A stretch of 64,000 nucleotides of DNA from CANMXU01 sp052030545 (GTDB lineage: Bacteria; Pseudomonadota; Gammaproteobacteria; Enterobacterales; Alteromonadaceae). The DNA lies in contig NZ_JBPDIH010000004.1 in NCBI RefSeq assembly GCF_052030545.1, positions 186,001 to 250,000 on the forward strand, in the 5' to 3' direction. Within the stretch, counting starts at the first letter, position 1. Each line of letters starts with the position of its first letter. Below the pieces are notes generated by a model. That model worked only from the letters and a program-made list of their open reading frames with translations, did no database searches and was not told where the DNA came from. This document shows, one piece after another, positions 1 through 9,258 of this stretch. Position numbers and translations under genes: made by a program.

Positions 1-589
1 AAAGCCAAGAGGCTTTTAAAAAAGTTCCGACTGGAAACGATCGTGAACACTCCATTTAATGTAATGCCTGGAGATATGGACATATGGTTACAAGATGAAG
101 CACGGTTTGGCCAACAGAATCAAACGACACGCGTTTGGGCTGAACGTGGTACTACCTAGAGTGGTGAAACAGCAACAGTATGAATATGGTTACTTATTTG
201 GAGCCGTTTGCCCAAGTAATGGTAAGACAGAAGCGTTAATAACACCATGTGTCAACAAGGAAACCATGACATTACATATGGAACAAATATCTAAAGCGAC
301 TGAATATGGCAGACATGCTGTCGTTATTATGGATGGTGCTGGATGGCACACTTTCGACACAGTACAACCATTTGATAATGTGACGTTGATAAAATTACCA
401 CCCTATTCGCCAGAGCTAAGTCCAATAGAATAAGTATGGAGTTGGCTGCGTCAACACTGTTTATCCAACAGAGTTTTTAATGGGTATAAAGATATTGTTG
501 AGCAAGTGTCAAAAGCATGGAACACATTTATCTCTCTTCCTGACAGGGTTAAGCAAATGTGTTCTAGAGATTGGATTAAAGTGACTTAA
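1..589 (+). pseudogene. IS630-family transposase, decayed, 5' end outside window
   Basis: Reading from base 1 gives an IS630-type DDE transposase core (WLQDEARFGQQ, then RVWAERGT). Around 151-157 the frame is lost: a TAG appears in the first frame, and the homologous reading (PRVVKQQQYEYGYLFGAVCP) continues in the second frame. That frame carries the second catalytic region (VIMDGAGWH) and the PPYSPELSPIE block, but a TAA at 431-433 stands where the family has Q or N before VWSWLRQ. The rest of the C-terminus then reads open to TAA at 587-589. With a frameshift and an in-frame stop the copy is almost certainly inactive. The left end lies outside the window, so the terminal repeats cannot be defined. 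The family call is firm; the exact indel position is approximate. Confidence 0.85.
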
Positions 590-915
590 TCTTTTTGCAG
601 GATAGTATAACTCTTAGCTTGAAAAGCGAAATCCTTTATTATCAATGAATTGAAGAAGAATTAAGATTTAGAGAAAATATTAAATAAATATAGAGCAGTT
701 TTTGCTATTAGACCGAAAACAATGAAATACCTATACATAACAAAAAGATAGAATAAGGAACCAAATACTCGTAAACTTTTAAATACAACAATAAAAAGTC
801 ATTTATAAATAAAATGTAAAAAACAAGTAAAAAAGATAGCCTGCGTTATAGCCGACTTTAATCGAACAAAAAACAAACTACAGGTGTTATAAAATAACCA
901 TGGGGTAGATAGCAA
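590..915. other. AT-rich intergenic stretch without a recognisable gene
   Basis: Very A+T-rich sequence between the IS630 remnant and the TonB receptor terminator. No open frame with protein-like composition and no RNA gene was seen. It may contain the eroded right end of the IS630 element, but I could not identify a terminal inverted repeat. Confidence 0.5.
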
Positions 916-948
916 AAATCCGCTATTAAATGAATTAATAGCGGATTT
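916..948 (-). terminator. Rho-independent terminator of the TonB receptor gene
   Basis: A perfect 14-bp inverted repeat (916-929 and 935-948) with a 5-nt loop. Read on the minus strand the stem contains GCGGAT and runs into a T-tract. It lies about 46 bp past the receptor stop codon. Confidence 0.85.
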
Positions 949-994
949 GTAATCTTTGATACTATTTAATAAACATTAACAATACATGTTTAGT

Positions 995-3664
995 TTAAAA
1001 CCTGAACTCACCTTCAATAAACATTTCACGTCCAACAGCATTGTATAAGCTTCGTGAATAATGTGGCCAACTTTTGTTAGTAGGGTCAAAGTTTGGACCT
1101 CTATCAAACATGTTAACAACACCAACCTGAACTTTAATGTCATCAGTGAAAGCATAACCGCCAGTTAAGTTCCATGTAATATGGCTTGCAACTTCCAAAT
1201 CAGATTCTGTATTTTCTGGATTTTGAATATCTGCACGGAAACTTGTGCCATGATGACGACCAATGTAACGAGAGAATAAGTTCAAAGATAAGTCTTCATA
1301 CTGCCAATTCACTGAACCCGTCATACGAAGTTGAACCACATTAGTATCTTCAAGATCATCATCAATAACAGCTGTTGGGTTAGCTTGGCCTTCAGAATCA
1401 AGTAAATAAGTACCTTGAATGTTGGCGTAAATTAAACCGTATTCACCCATTTCGATTTTATAACCAGTGCTAAAATCTATACCAGAAACTTCTTGATAAC
1501 TTAAGTTTTGCGCTACAGTATCAATAGTGTCAATAAAACCTGTTGCAGGGTCACGGGTAATTAGGTGCTCATATAGGTCATATCTTTCAGCAACAGTATC
1601 AGCGTCGATGTCATTTACCATGTCATCTAGCTTCCACTTCCAAACATCTACAGAAGCATCAAGTGCATCATCAGAATATACAAAACCTAAGTTAGCGGTA
1701 TAACCTTCTTCCGCTTTTAACTCACTGTTCGCACCCGTATTTTGTGAAATATGTAATTCATTACATGGATCAACCACTCGGTCAATACCATCTCCAGGTG
1801 TTCCACCAATTGACTCACAGCCTTTAAAATCAATAACGGTATTACTACCTGCTGTTGGGTCACCATATACTCGATGCATATCAGGTGCACGGAAAACACT
1901 ACCAACAACAGCACGAATTAATAATTCATCCGTTGGGCGATATTCAGCACTGATTTGAGGTGTAACATTACCACCAAAATCGCTATAGTCATCATAACGA
2001 ACAGCAGCATTTACATTAAATTGATCAGTTACAGGGAAAATCATTTCTAAGTAAGCAGCCCACATATCACGTGCACCTTTACCTGATGAACCACCTGTCG
2101 TTAAAATTGCGCCTTTCTTGCTTTCGGCATCTGAATCACTTGCGAATGTTTGCTTGCTCCACTCTACACCTGATGCAAATGAAACCATACCTGCAGGCAT
2201 TTCAAACGCTTCACCAGTCACATTAAACTGATAGTTAATTCGAGAAGACTCTGCAATTTCAAAAGGTTCGTATGCGATTGCTTCAACGGTTTCAGGCGTG
2301 AAAGGGTCTAGCATTGAAACGCCATGTTCACCTTGAGTTAGATAATCAAACATGCCATTACTGGTTGCATAACCGTAATCAAATACTTCAACGCGCGTTC
2401 TTGCGAAGTTCATTGACGCGTCCCAGTCCAACTGATCGTTAAAAGTACCTTCTAAACCAGCTGAGGCAAAGAAGCTCCGGTTTTCTGTATCAGAACCACG
2501 TGGTCCAAACTCCCATGCACGACGTACATACCAATAATCACCATCATCTGCTTCGGCAAAATCTCCGCCAAAGCCTAAAGTTTTATCAACCATTTCAGCA
2601 CGACCTGGTGATTGATCTGAAGTCATGGTTAACGTATCGCCAGTAACATTTACATTAAAAGCGTCAATGCCCATAGGTTCAATATTACGATTTGAGCTAG
2701 CTTCAGAAGCGTCAACTCGACCAACCATGCGAATATCGTCAGTAAGCTCGTAATTATAAGTAGTGATCACACTTACACGTTTAGTTTCAGGAGCCAGATC
2801 ACGCCATTTAGATCGATCAAAACCACATACGCCATTTGGACGATAAAAGAAACCTCCAGCAGTACATTCGGCTTCATCCAACCCACCTAGGTTACCTATA
2901 CGGCCACCATATGAACTATATGAAGAAAACTTACTATGCTCAACTTTATCTGTATGTAAACCGAAGTTTTCACGGTCAGTTGCTTCTAAGCGTTCACTAT
3001 CTTCATATTCAATGAATGTTGAAATATTGCCTTTTTCACCAGTAACACCAAAAGAAAGAGCAAATTTATTACGTGCGCCGCCACCTTCCGATGTATCACT
3101 CATACGAGCTTTAAAGCCTAAACCTTCATAGTCACGCTTTAAAATAATGTTAACAACACCGCCAACAGCATCTGCACCATAAATTGCGCCACCACCAGAG
3201 TTTAAAACTTCAATGCGGTCAATTGCTTCCATAGGTAAATTAGCAGTATCAACAAAGTTATCAGTACCACCTAAAGGCTTAGGGTACTGGTTTAAACGCT
3301 TACCATTGATTAGTGTTAAAGTACGGTTTGCACCAGCATTACGAAGACTGATTGATGATGCCGCTGGAGTAAACCCGTGTACAGATTGGGTAGTATTTGT
3401 GCCTGTAACAGAAGACAAACTGGCTAAGGCATCTTGAACATTATTAAAACCTTTAACGAGCATATCATCCGCTGTTAATACTGTTACTGGAACCGCTGAC
3501 TCAAGGTCAGTACGTTTGATACGTGAACCTGTAACCTCGATACGTTCAACTTCTTCTGCATTTTCTTCTGCAGAAAAAGCTGGGGCCGAAATTGCTAATG
3601 TAGATGCTGCGCCTGCGAACATGGCAAGGCGAACAGCTTTAGCGATTTTGCTATTGCTATACAT
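995..3664 (-). CDS. TonB-dependent outer-membrane receptor
   Basis: An outer-membrane beta-barrel for TonB/ExbBD-energised uptake; the substrate cannot be read from sequence. I start it at the ATG at 3664, where GGGAG sits about 6 nt upstream. An in-frame GTG at 3682 would add six residues but has no such site. The 889-residue product has a signal peptide ending near ...APAFSA, a TonB-box-like ERIEVTGSRI just after it, a plug domain (VPVTVLTADDM to VVNIILKRDY, about residues 55-185), a long barrel, and a C-terminal phenylalanine (EGEFRF) typical of Bam-inserted barrels. The plug's RTLTLINGKRL and GGGAIYGADAVGGVVNI are characteristic of the large Alteromonadales receptors usually linked to peptides, polysaccharides or iron chelates. 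It stands alone between two transposon remnants, with no partner enzyme beside it. Confidence 0.9.
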   Translation of the reverse strand: MYSNSKIAKAVRLAMFAGAASTLAISAPAFSAEENAEEVERIEVTGSRIKRTDLESAVPVTVLTADDMLVKGFNNVQDALASLSSVTGTNTTQSVHGFTPAASSISLRNAGANRTLTLINGKRLNQYPKPLGGTDNFVDTANLPMEAIDRIEVLNSGGGAIYGADAVGGVVNIILKRDYEGLGFKARMSDTSEGGGARNKFALSFGVTGEKGNISTFIEYEDSERLEATDRENFGLHTDKVEHSKFSSYSSYGGRIGNLGGLDEAECTAGGFFYRPNGVCGFDRSKWRDLAPETKRVSVITTYNYELTDDIRMVGRVDASEASSNRNIEPMGIDAFNVNVTGDTLTMTSDQSPGRAEMVDKTLGFGGDFAEADDGDYWYVRRAWEFGPRGSDTENRSFFASAGLEGTFNDQLDWDASMNFARTRVEVFDYGYATSNGMFDYLTQGEHGVSMLDPFTPETVEAIAYEPFEIAESSRINYQFNVTGEAFEMPAGMVSFASGVEWSKQTFASDSDAESKKGAILTTGGSSGKGARDMWAAYLEMIFPVTDQFNVNAAVRYDDYSDFGGNVTPQISAEYRPTDELLIRAVVGSVFRAPDMHRVYGDPTAGSNTVIDFKGCESIGGTPGDGIDRVVDPCNELHISQNTGANSELKAEEGYTANLGFVYSDDALDASVDVWKWKLDDMVNDIDADTVAERYDLYEHLITRDPATGFIDTIDTVAQNLSYQEVSGIDFSTGYKIEMGEYGLIYANIQGTYLLDSEGQANPTAVIDDDLEDTNVVQLRMTGSVNWQYEDLSLNLFSRYIGRHHGTSFRADIQNPENTESDLEVASHITWNLTGGYAFTDDIKVQVGVVNMFDRGPNFDPTNKSWPHYSRSLYNAVGREMFIEGEFRF

Positions 3665-4277
3665 ATTTACTCCCTGGATCACTTTCGTGATTCTGTGTTT
3701 AAAATTAAGGCTATATTGCCTTTTTAATTATTTTTTTTGATTATAAGATATACCGCATTATTTATGCGTTTATATCTGGTCGAACAAGATGGTATACCTA
3801 ATCTTGTAACAAGGTCAACACCTACAGCAACACCTGGTTACACTAACGAAACACAACAACACAACTTACTCACCCAAATCGCGAAACAAAAAAATAAACA
3901 TAAAAAACAACAAATTACAGAAAAAAAATAAAATTTAAAGAATTGTATCCAAAGCTGTTCAATAAAACAAAATACCTATAAAATCATAAAGATAAAATAA
4001 AAAAGCTAAAGCTAACTAATTTTGTTAAACCTTTGTAGAATCTTAAATAGTAGTTCAAAAAACAAACAGCAATGTTATTGCACACGTTTTTTTGTAAAGA
4101 ATTAGATACGAGTTTTGTTTTTTTGAAATGAGTTAAAATATATAAAAAGTGAATTAACTTTGTCTTTAAGGTTCAAAAGTGACCGTGCTCCATTAAAAAT
4201 ATCACGATGCCTACAGAGGTCCCATCTTAAAACTAATCCTGCTAGCTTAAGCGTCATACATCCTTTGCCATATACTA
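3665..4277. other. AT-rich spacer between TonB receptor and IS5-family element
   Basis: Upstream region of the receptor (minus strand) up to the right end of the IS element. It is rich in A/T homopolymers. No gene is supported: the open frames here either overlap the receptor signal-peptide region antisense or begin inside the IS terminal repeat. The receptor promoter must lie here, but no convincing -35/-10 pair or Fur-type operator was seen. Confidence 0.5.
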
Positions 4278-5150
4278 GAGCGTGTTGATCTTTCGAGTAC
4301 ATTTTCTAATCAACCCACATAGGTAACCACATTAAAGAGAAAGCTAGCGCTACAAAGCTTTGGTAGTTTCTAGCTAACTTATCGTATCGAGTTGCTATAG
4401 CTCGATACTTTTTTATTTTTAAGAACGCATTTTCAACTAAATGACGGTATCGATACATACACCAATCAATATCGTCATTTCCTCGTTTACTATTGCCTTT
4501 CCTCGGTCTCACATGTTGAGCATTACGCCTTTTAATTAAATCTCGTAAAGCTTGACTATCATAGCCTTTATCAGCGACAACAACTTCTCCCTTGGGTGAG
4601 GAAGTAACCAGTGACTCACCATAACTCACATCATGAGCCTGTCCACCAGATAGTTCAAAATGTAGAGGTAAACCGCCACTATCAACGGCTAAATGTATTT
4701 TAGTTGAGTTACCACCTCGGCTTTTACCAATTGCTTGCTTGTTAGGTGCTTTTACATTAGCTCCATCTTGTTGAGCTTTTACAATACTGCCATCTATAAA
4801 CAGCCATTGAGCGTCGTTTAATCGAGATAAAAACTTAAATATCTCAGCCATAACACCTTTTTTCGACCACAAATTGAAACGCCTGAAAACTGCACTCCAA
4901 TCCCCGAAGTCACAGGGTAAATCACGCCAAGGGATACCTGTGCGCATACGGTATAAGATACCCTCAAGCGTCATTCGGTGTTCGGGCTTTTTATAAATTC
5001 GCCCCGTTAAGTACATTATTCTGGATAGCAATTTCCAGCTATCATCTGTTAGCATTAGTCTCGGAATTTGGGAAGGTTAAACTGATTTTTGGCAAAACCA
5101 TTTATAACTAACCCATTTGCTGTTTACTTTTCATACCACAAAGTGTCAAC
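4278..5150 (-). mobile_element. IS5-family insertion sequence (IS427-like group)
   Basis: One transposase gene fills the element. The end beside the transposase stop begins with GAGCGTGTTGATCTTT at 4278, directly preceded by TA, fitting IS427-group insertion at TA. The opposite end, around 5131-5150, keeps the inner part of the terminal repeat (read inwards, GTTGACACTTTGTGGTATGA). The outermost GAGCGT is missing and is replaced by unrelated sequence containing GACGGGTC. The left boundary is therefore approximate, and one end looks eroded or recombined. Total length is about 870 bp, usual for the group. Confidence 0.75.
4306..5055 (-). CDS. IS5-family transposase
   Basis: A 249-residue DDE transposase with an N-terminal DUF4096-like region (GIPWRDLP, WSAVFRRFNLW). 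Catalytic residues are visible at D88 (FIDGS), D162 (VVADKGYDS) and E208 (YRHLVENAFLKIKKYRAIATR block). It is a single uninterrupted frame, whereas many relatives need a programmed frameshift, so it may be active. The ATG at 5055 matches an internal methionine of relatives that begin M-P-R-L-M-L; here the codons just upstream read I-P-R-L, with ATT where ATG is expected. The annotated start may thus trim four residues, or an ATT start may be used. Its terminal repeat matches the MITEs at 18470 and 25104. Confidence 0.9.
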   Translation of the reverse strand: MLTDDSWKLLSRIMYLTGRIYKKPEHRMTLEGILYRMRTGIPWRDLPCDFGDWSAVFRRFNLWSKKGVMAEIFKFLSRLNDAQWLFIDGSIVKAQQDGANVKAPNKQAIGKSRGGNSTKIHLAVDSGGLPLHFELSGGQAHDVSYGESLVTSSPKGEVVVADKGYDSQALRDLIKRRNAQHVRPRKGNSKRGNDDIDWCMYRYRHLVENAFLKIKKYRAIATRYDKLARNYQSFVALAFSLMWLPMWVD

Positions 5151-5170
5151 TTATTTCAGGACGGGTCATT

Positions 5171-5209
5171 TAAAAAAAAAAGCCTAAAACAATAACGTTT
5201 TAGGCTTTT
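5171..5209 (-). terminator. Rho-independent terminator of the comEC-kdsB cluster
   Basis: A 13-bp perfect stem (5178-5190 with 5197-5209, core AGCCTAAAAC) with a 6-nt loop. On the minus strand it is followed by about ten T residues. It sits 36 bp past the kdsB stop and separates the core operon from the IS element. Confidence 0.9.
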
Positions 5210-5245
5210 AAAATATCGATTTATTTAGTGTATTTAACTTATAAG

Positions 5246-6013
5246 CTATAGCGTTTTTGCAAATTCTCGCGCTTTTACTAAGTCTTCAGGGGTATCGACG
5301 CCTTCAACAGGCAAACGAGTCGTTGCTACCGCAACATGAATTTTTTCACCTTGCCATAAAACACGTAATTGTTCTAAAGACTCAATTTGTTCTAATTGGC
5401 TTGCCGGCCACGTAATGTAGTCTTTAATAAATCCTGCTCGATAGGCATAAATGCCAATATGGCGACGATAAAAGTCACCAATTTCTTGCACATTGTCATT
5501 ATTTAAAAATCGAGAACGATCATAAGGAATGGTTGCTCGGCTAAAATACAAAGCATAACCGTCTTTGTCTGTTAGTACTTTTACTGCGTTTGGGTTAAAT
5601 GCTTCTTCCACATCATCTATCGTCATGGCGAGGGTTGCCATACGCGCTTGGTTTTGTGTTGCTAAGTTATTGGCAACCTGCGCAATGTTTTCAACAGGAA
5701 TAAAAGGTTCGTCACCTTGAACGTTAACAATGACTTGGTCGTCTGGAAATTGGTATATGTCCATTACTTCAGCTAAACGCTCGGTACCTGATTGATGGTC
5801 GGCGCGAGTTTTACACACTTCACCACCAAAACCTTGGACCACTTTGGCGACATTGTCGTTGTCGGTAGCGACAATGACTTTGGCAGCCCCGCTCTTTTGT
5901 GCTTTTTCAACGACCCATTGGATCATAGGCTTGCCATTAATGTCTGCCAGTACTTTGCCCGGCAAACGTGACGATTCATACCTAGCAGGAATAACCACAA
6001 CAAAACCAGACAT
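5246..6013 (-). CDS. kdsB: 3-deoxy-manno-octulosonate cytidylyltransferase
   Basis: Activates Kdo as CMP-Kdo for transfer to lipid A, a cytoplasmic step of LPS inner-core synthesis. The 255-residue protein has the nucleotidyltransferase N-terminus (VVIPARYESSRLPGK, residues 6-20), the HQSGTERLAEV motif (73-83) and QGDEPF (99-104). Length equals that of E. coli KdsB. It is the last gene of a minus-strand cluster whose order (comEC, msbA, lpxK, ycaR, kdsB) matches enterobacteria. Only 2 bp separate it from ycaR, so the two are probably cotranscribed. A strong terminator follows. Confidence 0.97.
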   Translation of the reverse strand: MSGFVVVIPARYESSRLPGKVLADINGKPMIQWVVEKAQKSGAAKVIVATDNDNVAKVVQGFGGEVCKTRADHQSGTERLAEVMDIYQFPDDQVIVNVQGDEPFIPVENIAQVANNLATQNQARMATLAMTIDDVEEAFNPNAVKVLTDKDGYALYFSRATIPYDRSRFLNNDNVQEIGDFYRRHIGIYAYRAGFIKDYITWPASQLEQIESLEQLRVLWQGEKIHVAVATTRLPVEGVDTPEDLVKAREFAKTL

Positions 6014-6015
6014 AA

Positions 6016-6198
6016 TTAACTCTCTTCAGTGCTTAAACGGCTAGCTTCGCTTTCAAGCAATACCGGAATGCCTTTTTCAATCGGGTAAGATAAACGATCA
6101 AACTTGCAAATTAACTGTTGTTGCTCTTTGTTGTAATCTAATTTGCCTTTACAAACTGGGCAAGCAAGAATTTCCATTAATTTTGTATCAAAAGCCAT
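6016..6198 (-). CDS. ycaR: Trm112/YcaR-family protein
   Basis: A 60-residue member of the Trm112-like UPF0434 family. It begins MAFDTKLMEILACPVCKGKL and has the conserved ICKFDRLSYPIEKGIPVLL segment. One CxxC pair (C13, C16) is present; a further cysteine lies in LICKFD. Bacterial members are small zinc-ribbon-like proteins of unsettled function that consistently neighbour kdsB and lpxK, as here. Confidence 0.93.
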   Translation of the reverse strand: MAFDTKLMEILACPVCKGKLDYNKEQQQLICKFDRLSYPIEKGIPVLLESEASRLSTEES

Positions 6199-6251
6199 GT
6201 GTCTCTCTCATTTTATCTGGTGAATAAACTAAGTGTTGTACTTAGTTCGTT

Positions 6252-7277
6252 TTACATTTTTGCTACGCGCTGAATGTCAGCACATAACTTATTATCTTCA
6301 TCGACATTAAATTTTGCCGAAACCGGTAAGTACCAACTTTGCTCTGTGGCAAACGAACGACATTTTACCGCATCTTTCTCCGTCATTAATAACGGCAGGT
6401 CTTGGCGAAATTGTTTAAGATCTGTTTCGCTAAATTGATGATGGTCGACAAACCCTATTTGGCTATCTAGCCTAAAGCCTTGTTGTTTTAAGGTGGTAAA
6501 AAAACGCTCTGGGTCGCCAATGCCTGCTAACGCATTTACCTTAGGGTATTTGCGAATAAAATCAACTAAAGTCATCGTTTCATTGGTTAATAAATGGCAA
6601 ACCTCTTGCGCTTCAAGCGACATATTAATTGCACCAGTTAAACACTGAGGTAAATCTGTTTGCTCATTAAAACCATTTATAATGACTTTAGCAGGAGGTT
6701 TTAAACGCCAAAGCCCTTCACGCAGAGGCCCAGCAGGTAATAGTAAACCATTACCAAAACGTCGTTTACCGTCAACCACAATCAACTCTAAAGCACGTGC
6801 TAAGCGATAATGTTGTAGCCCGTCGTCAGCAATAATAATATTACAACCTTGTTCAATTAACAGCTCGCCGTCGGCAATACGATCAGCGCCAATCACAACG
6901 GGAACATTGCAGCGTTGAAAAATCAACAAGGGCTCGTCACCTGCTTGCTCGGCAGTACTTTGTGCATTTAACAAATACGGATAATGTGGCGCGTTTGAAC
7001 CATAACCGCGACTAATAACACCAGGGGTTAACCCAATTGAACGGCAAAGTTCAACTAAATGAATAACAACCGGTGTTTTGCCATTGCCACCTACGCCAAT
7101 ATTACCAACGACGATCACGGGTTTATCTAAAGTAATACGCTTTTTAATGTTAACTGAAAAGAGTTGTCTACGAATAAAAGATACTAACCAAAACAGCGCC
7201 GTTAAGGGCAAAAGTAGTGGCACTAAAATAAATTTAGCGGGGTGCCCGTTAAACCATACCTGTTCAATTAAACGCAT
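6252..7277 (-). CDS. lpxK: Tetraacyldisaccharide 4'-kinase
   Basis: Phosphorylates the lipid A disaccharide precursor at the 4' position to give lipid IVA at the inner face of the inner membrane. The 341-residue protein has an N-terminal membrane anchor (about residues 17-36) followed by a P-loop (GNIGVGGNGKTP, about 58-69). Further conserved blocks include GDEPLLI, DDGLQHY and the late LMTEKDAVKC. It starts 3 bp after the msbA stop, implying coupled expression. The flipping (msbA), phosphorylation (lpxK) and Kdo activation (kdsB) steps are therefore linked in one cluster. Confidence 0.96.
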   Translation of the reverse strand: MRLIEQVWFNGHPAKFILVPLLLPLTALFWLVSFIRRQLFSVNIKKRITLDKPVIVVGNIGVGGNGKTPVVIHLVELCRSIGLTPGVISRGYGSNAPHYPYLLNAQSTAEQAGDEPLLIFQRCNVPVVIGADRIADGELLIEQGCNIIIADDGLQHYRLARALELIVVDGKRRFGNGLLLPAGPLREGLWRLKPPAKVIINGFNEQTDLPQCLTGAINMSLEAQEVCHLLTNETMTLVDFIRKYPKVNALAGIGDPERFFTTLKQQGFRLDSQIGFVDHHQFSETDLKQFRQDLPLLMTEKDAVKCRSFATEQSWYLPVSAKFNVDEDNKLCADIQRVAKM

Positions 7278-7280
7278 TGC

Positions 7281-9023
7281 TTAGCTACCAAACTGCATAC
7301 GATGTAATTGCGCATAGGCATTATCTTGTGCAAGTAAAGATTGATGATCGCCCTGCTCGACAATTTTTCCGTCTTTCATAACAATAATTTTGTCTGCACT
7401 TTCAATAGTTGATAAACGGTGTGCGATAACAATACAGGTTCTGTTTTGCTGAAGTATTTGCAATGCGTCGTGAATATGACGTTCAGACTCAGTATCTAAA
7501 GCACTTGTCGCTTCATCTAAAATTAAAAATGGCGCTTCACATAGTAATGCTCGGGCAATAGCAATGCGTTGACGTTGACCGCCCGATAATTTTGCGCCAT
7601 TTTCACCAATATTGGCATCTAAACCTTCTGGGGTATTTTCAATAAATTCCCATACATGTGCGCTTTTTGCTGCGGCAATTATATCGTCGCGACTCGCTTT
7701 GGGATTGCCGTAAGCAATATTGTTGGCAACGGTATCATTAAACAACACCACTTGCTGGGAAACATAAGCAAATTGATTGCGTAAATCTTTGAGCTTGTAC
7801 TGTTCAACATTAGTACCATCAATGAGTACTTCGCCTTCATTTGCATCGTAAAAACGCAGCAATAACGAGCTAGCCGTCGACTTACCGCTGCCCGATTGCC
7901 CAACAAAGGCAACCGTTTCACCAGGTGATACGGTAAAAGAAACATCGTCTAGCGCTAACGTTTCGTCGTTGTTATAGCTAAAATTAACATGATTAAATTC
8001 GATGTTGCCTTTAGCTTTTACTAGCGCTGTGGTACCCGTATCTTTTTCAACGTCTTGATCAAGAATGGCAAAAATACTGGTACACGCTGCCATTCCTCGT
8101 TGAAATTCGCCATTAACATTGGTTAACTGCTTAAGGGGATTCATTAACATGGTCATGTAAGTAATTACGGAGATAAACTCACCCGGCGTAATACTCGCCA
8201 TGCTATCTAACGTCACCACATATAAAATAAAGGCTAAGGCAAATGAAGCGATAATTTGAATAAGCGGCACACTCGCCGCTTTGGTTGCGACCATTTTCAT
8301 GCGTTGCTGGCGGTTGTTTTTATTGATCACTTCAAAACGTTTAAATTCTCGTTCATGACCATCAAAAGTAAGCACAACTTTATGACCATTAAACGTTTGC
8401 TCTGCAGCGCTAGTCACTTCCCCCATTGCCCCTTGAATATTTTTACTCACGCGACGAAAACGTTTCGATACTTGCGAAATAACAATGGCAATAACCGGCA
8501 TGATCAATAAAAATATTAATGACAATTGCCAGCTGTAATAAAACATCAAGAAAATTAAACCAATCAAAAATGCGCCTTGTTGTACTAAGGTGAGCAACGC
8601 TTTACTGGTGGCATTTAACACTTGTTCGGTATCGTAAGTTAGTTTAGAAATTAACGTACCGGTGGACTCTTTATCATGAAAGCTGACCGACATTTTCATA
8701 ATGTGCTCAAATATCGCTTGGCGAAAATCAGCAACCACATTATTTCCGACCCACGCAAGGCAATAGTTACCAATAAAATGGCTAACACCGCGCACGATAA
8801 AACAGACAATGACAAAAATAGGTGCCCATTTCATAAAGTTTGGATCAGCACCTTCTAAGCCACCATCAATGAGTGGTTGAAGTTTTGACAGGAAAAGTAC
8901 GTCGATACCCGCATAAGCCAACATGCCAAAAACAGATACCACAAGCCCCATCTTATATGGCTTGGTATAACCCATTAATCGCTTAAAGTTCTGCCAAGTG
9001 GTAACTTCTGATGACGTTTGCAT
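7281..9023 (-). CDS. msbA: Lipid A export ATP-binding/permease protein
   Basis: A homodimeric ABC half-transporter that flips lipid A-core across the inner membrane. The 580-residue product (E. coli 582) has a six-helix transmembrane domain over about residues 25-320. A nucleotide-binding domain follows, with Walker A GQSGSGKST near residue 376, signature LSGGQRQRIAIARA near 480, and Walker B LILDEATSALD near 500, then the H-loop (VIAHRLS). All catalytic motifs are intact. Its place between comEC and lpxK matches the classic gene order and separates it from general drug exporters of the same fold. Confidence 0.96.
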   Translation of the reverse strand: MQTSSEVTTWQNFKRLMGYTKPYKMGLVVSVFGMLAYAGIDVLFLSKLQPLIDGGLEGADPNFMKWAPIFVIVCFIVRGVSHFIGNYCLAWVGNNVVADFRQAIFEHIMKMSVSFHDKESTGTLISKLTYDTEQVLNATSKALLTLVQQGAFLIGLIFLMFYYSWQLSLIFLLIMPVIAIVISQVSKRFRRVSKNIQGAMGEVTSAAEQTFNGHKVVLTFDGHEREFKRFEVINKNNRQQRMKMVATKAASVPLIQIIASFALAFILYVVTLDSMASITPGEFISVITYMTMLMNPLKQLTNVNGEFQRGMAACTSIFAILDQDVEKDTGTTALVKAKGNIEFNHVNFSYNNDETLALDDVSFTVSPGETVAFVGQSGSGKSTASSLLLRFYDANEGEVLIDGTNVEQYKLKDLRNQFAYVSQQVVLFNDTVANNIAYGNPKASRDDIIAAAKSAHVWEFIENTPEGLDANIGENGAKLSGGQRQRIAIARALLCEAPFLILDEATSALDTESERHIHDALQILQQNRTCIVIAHRLSTIESADKIIVMKDGKIVEQGDHQSLLAQDNAYAQLHRMQFGS

Positions 9024-9258
9024 GCATGGTCTCGGTACTACAAAAAATTGGCGCTCATTTTAACGCTATTTTCTTTATCTACCAACTAATTAGAAAAACA
9101 ATCACAAAAGATAGCATTTATTAATAACCAATTTGGTGCACAATTTCCTTTATTACTGGTTAAATATTTACAATAAAGGTATTAATAAACAATTAATTAG
9201 AGAAAACACACAATAGGAAAATTACAGAAAAACAATAACAAATCACAGCGCAGCTAAA

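Noticed and set aside
3737..3931. 64-codon plus-strand frame upstream of the TonB receptor
   Set aside because: Low-complexity lysine/glutamine-rich product from AT-rich spacer, with no ribosome site.
4102..4302. 66-codon minus-strand frame beside the IS5-family element
   Set aside because: Its start lies inside the IS terminal repeat, so it would be a chimera. The rest has no ribosome site or recognisable family; it may be a remnant, but I cannot support it.
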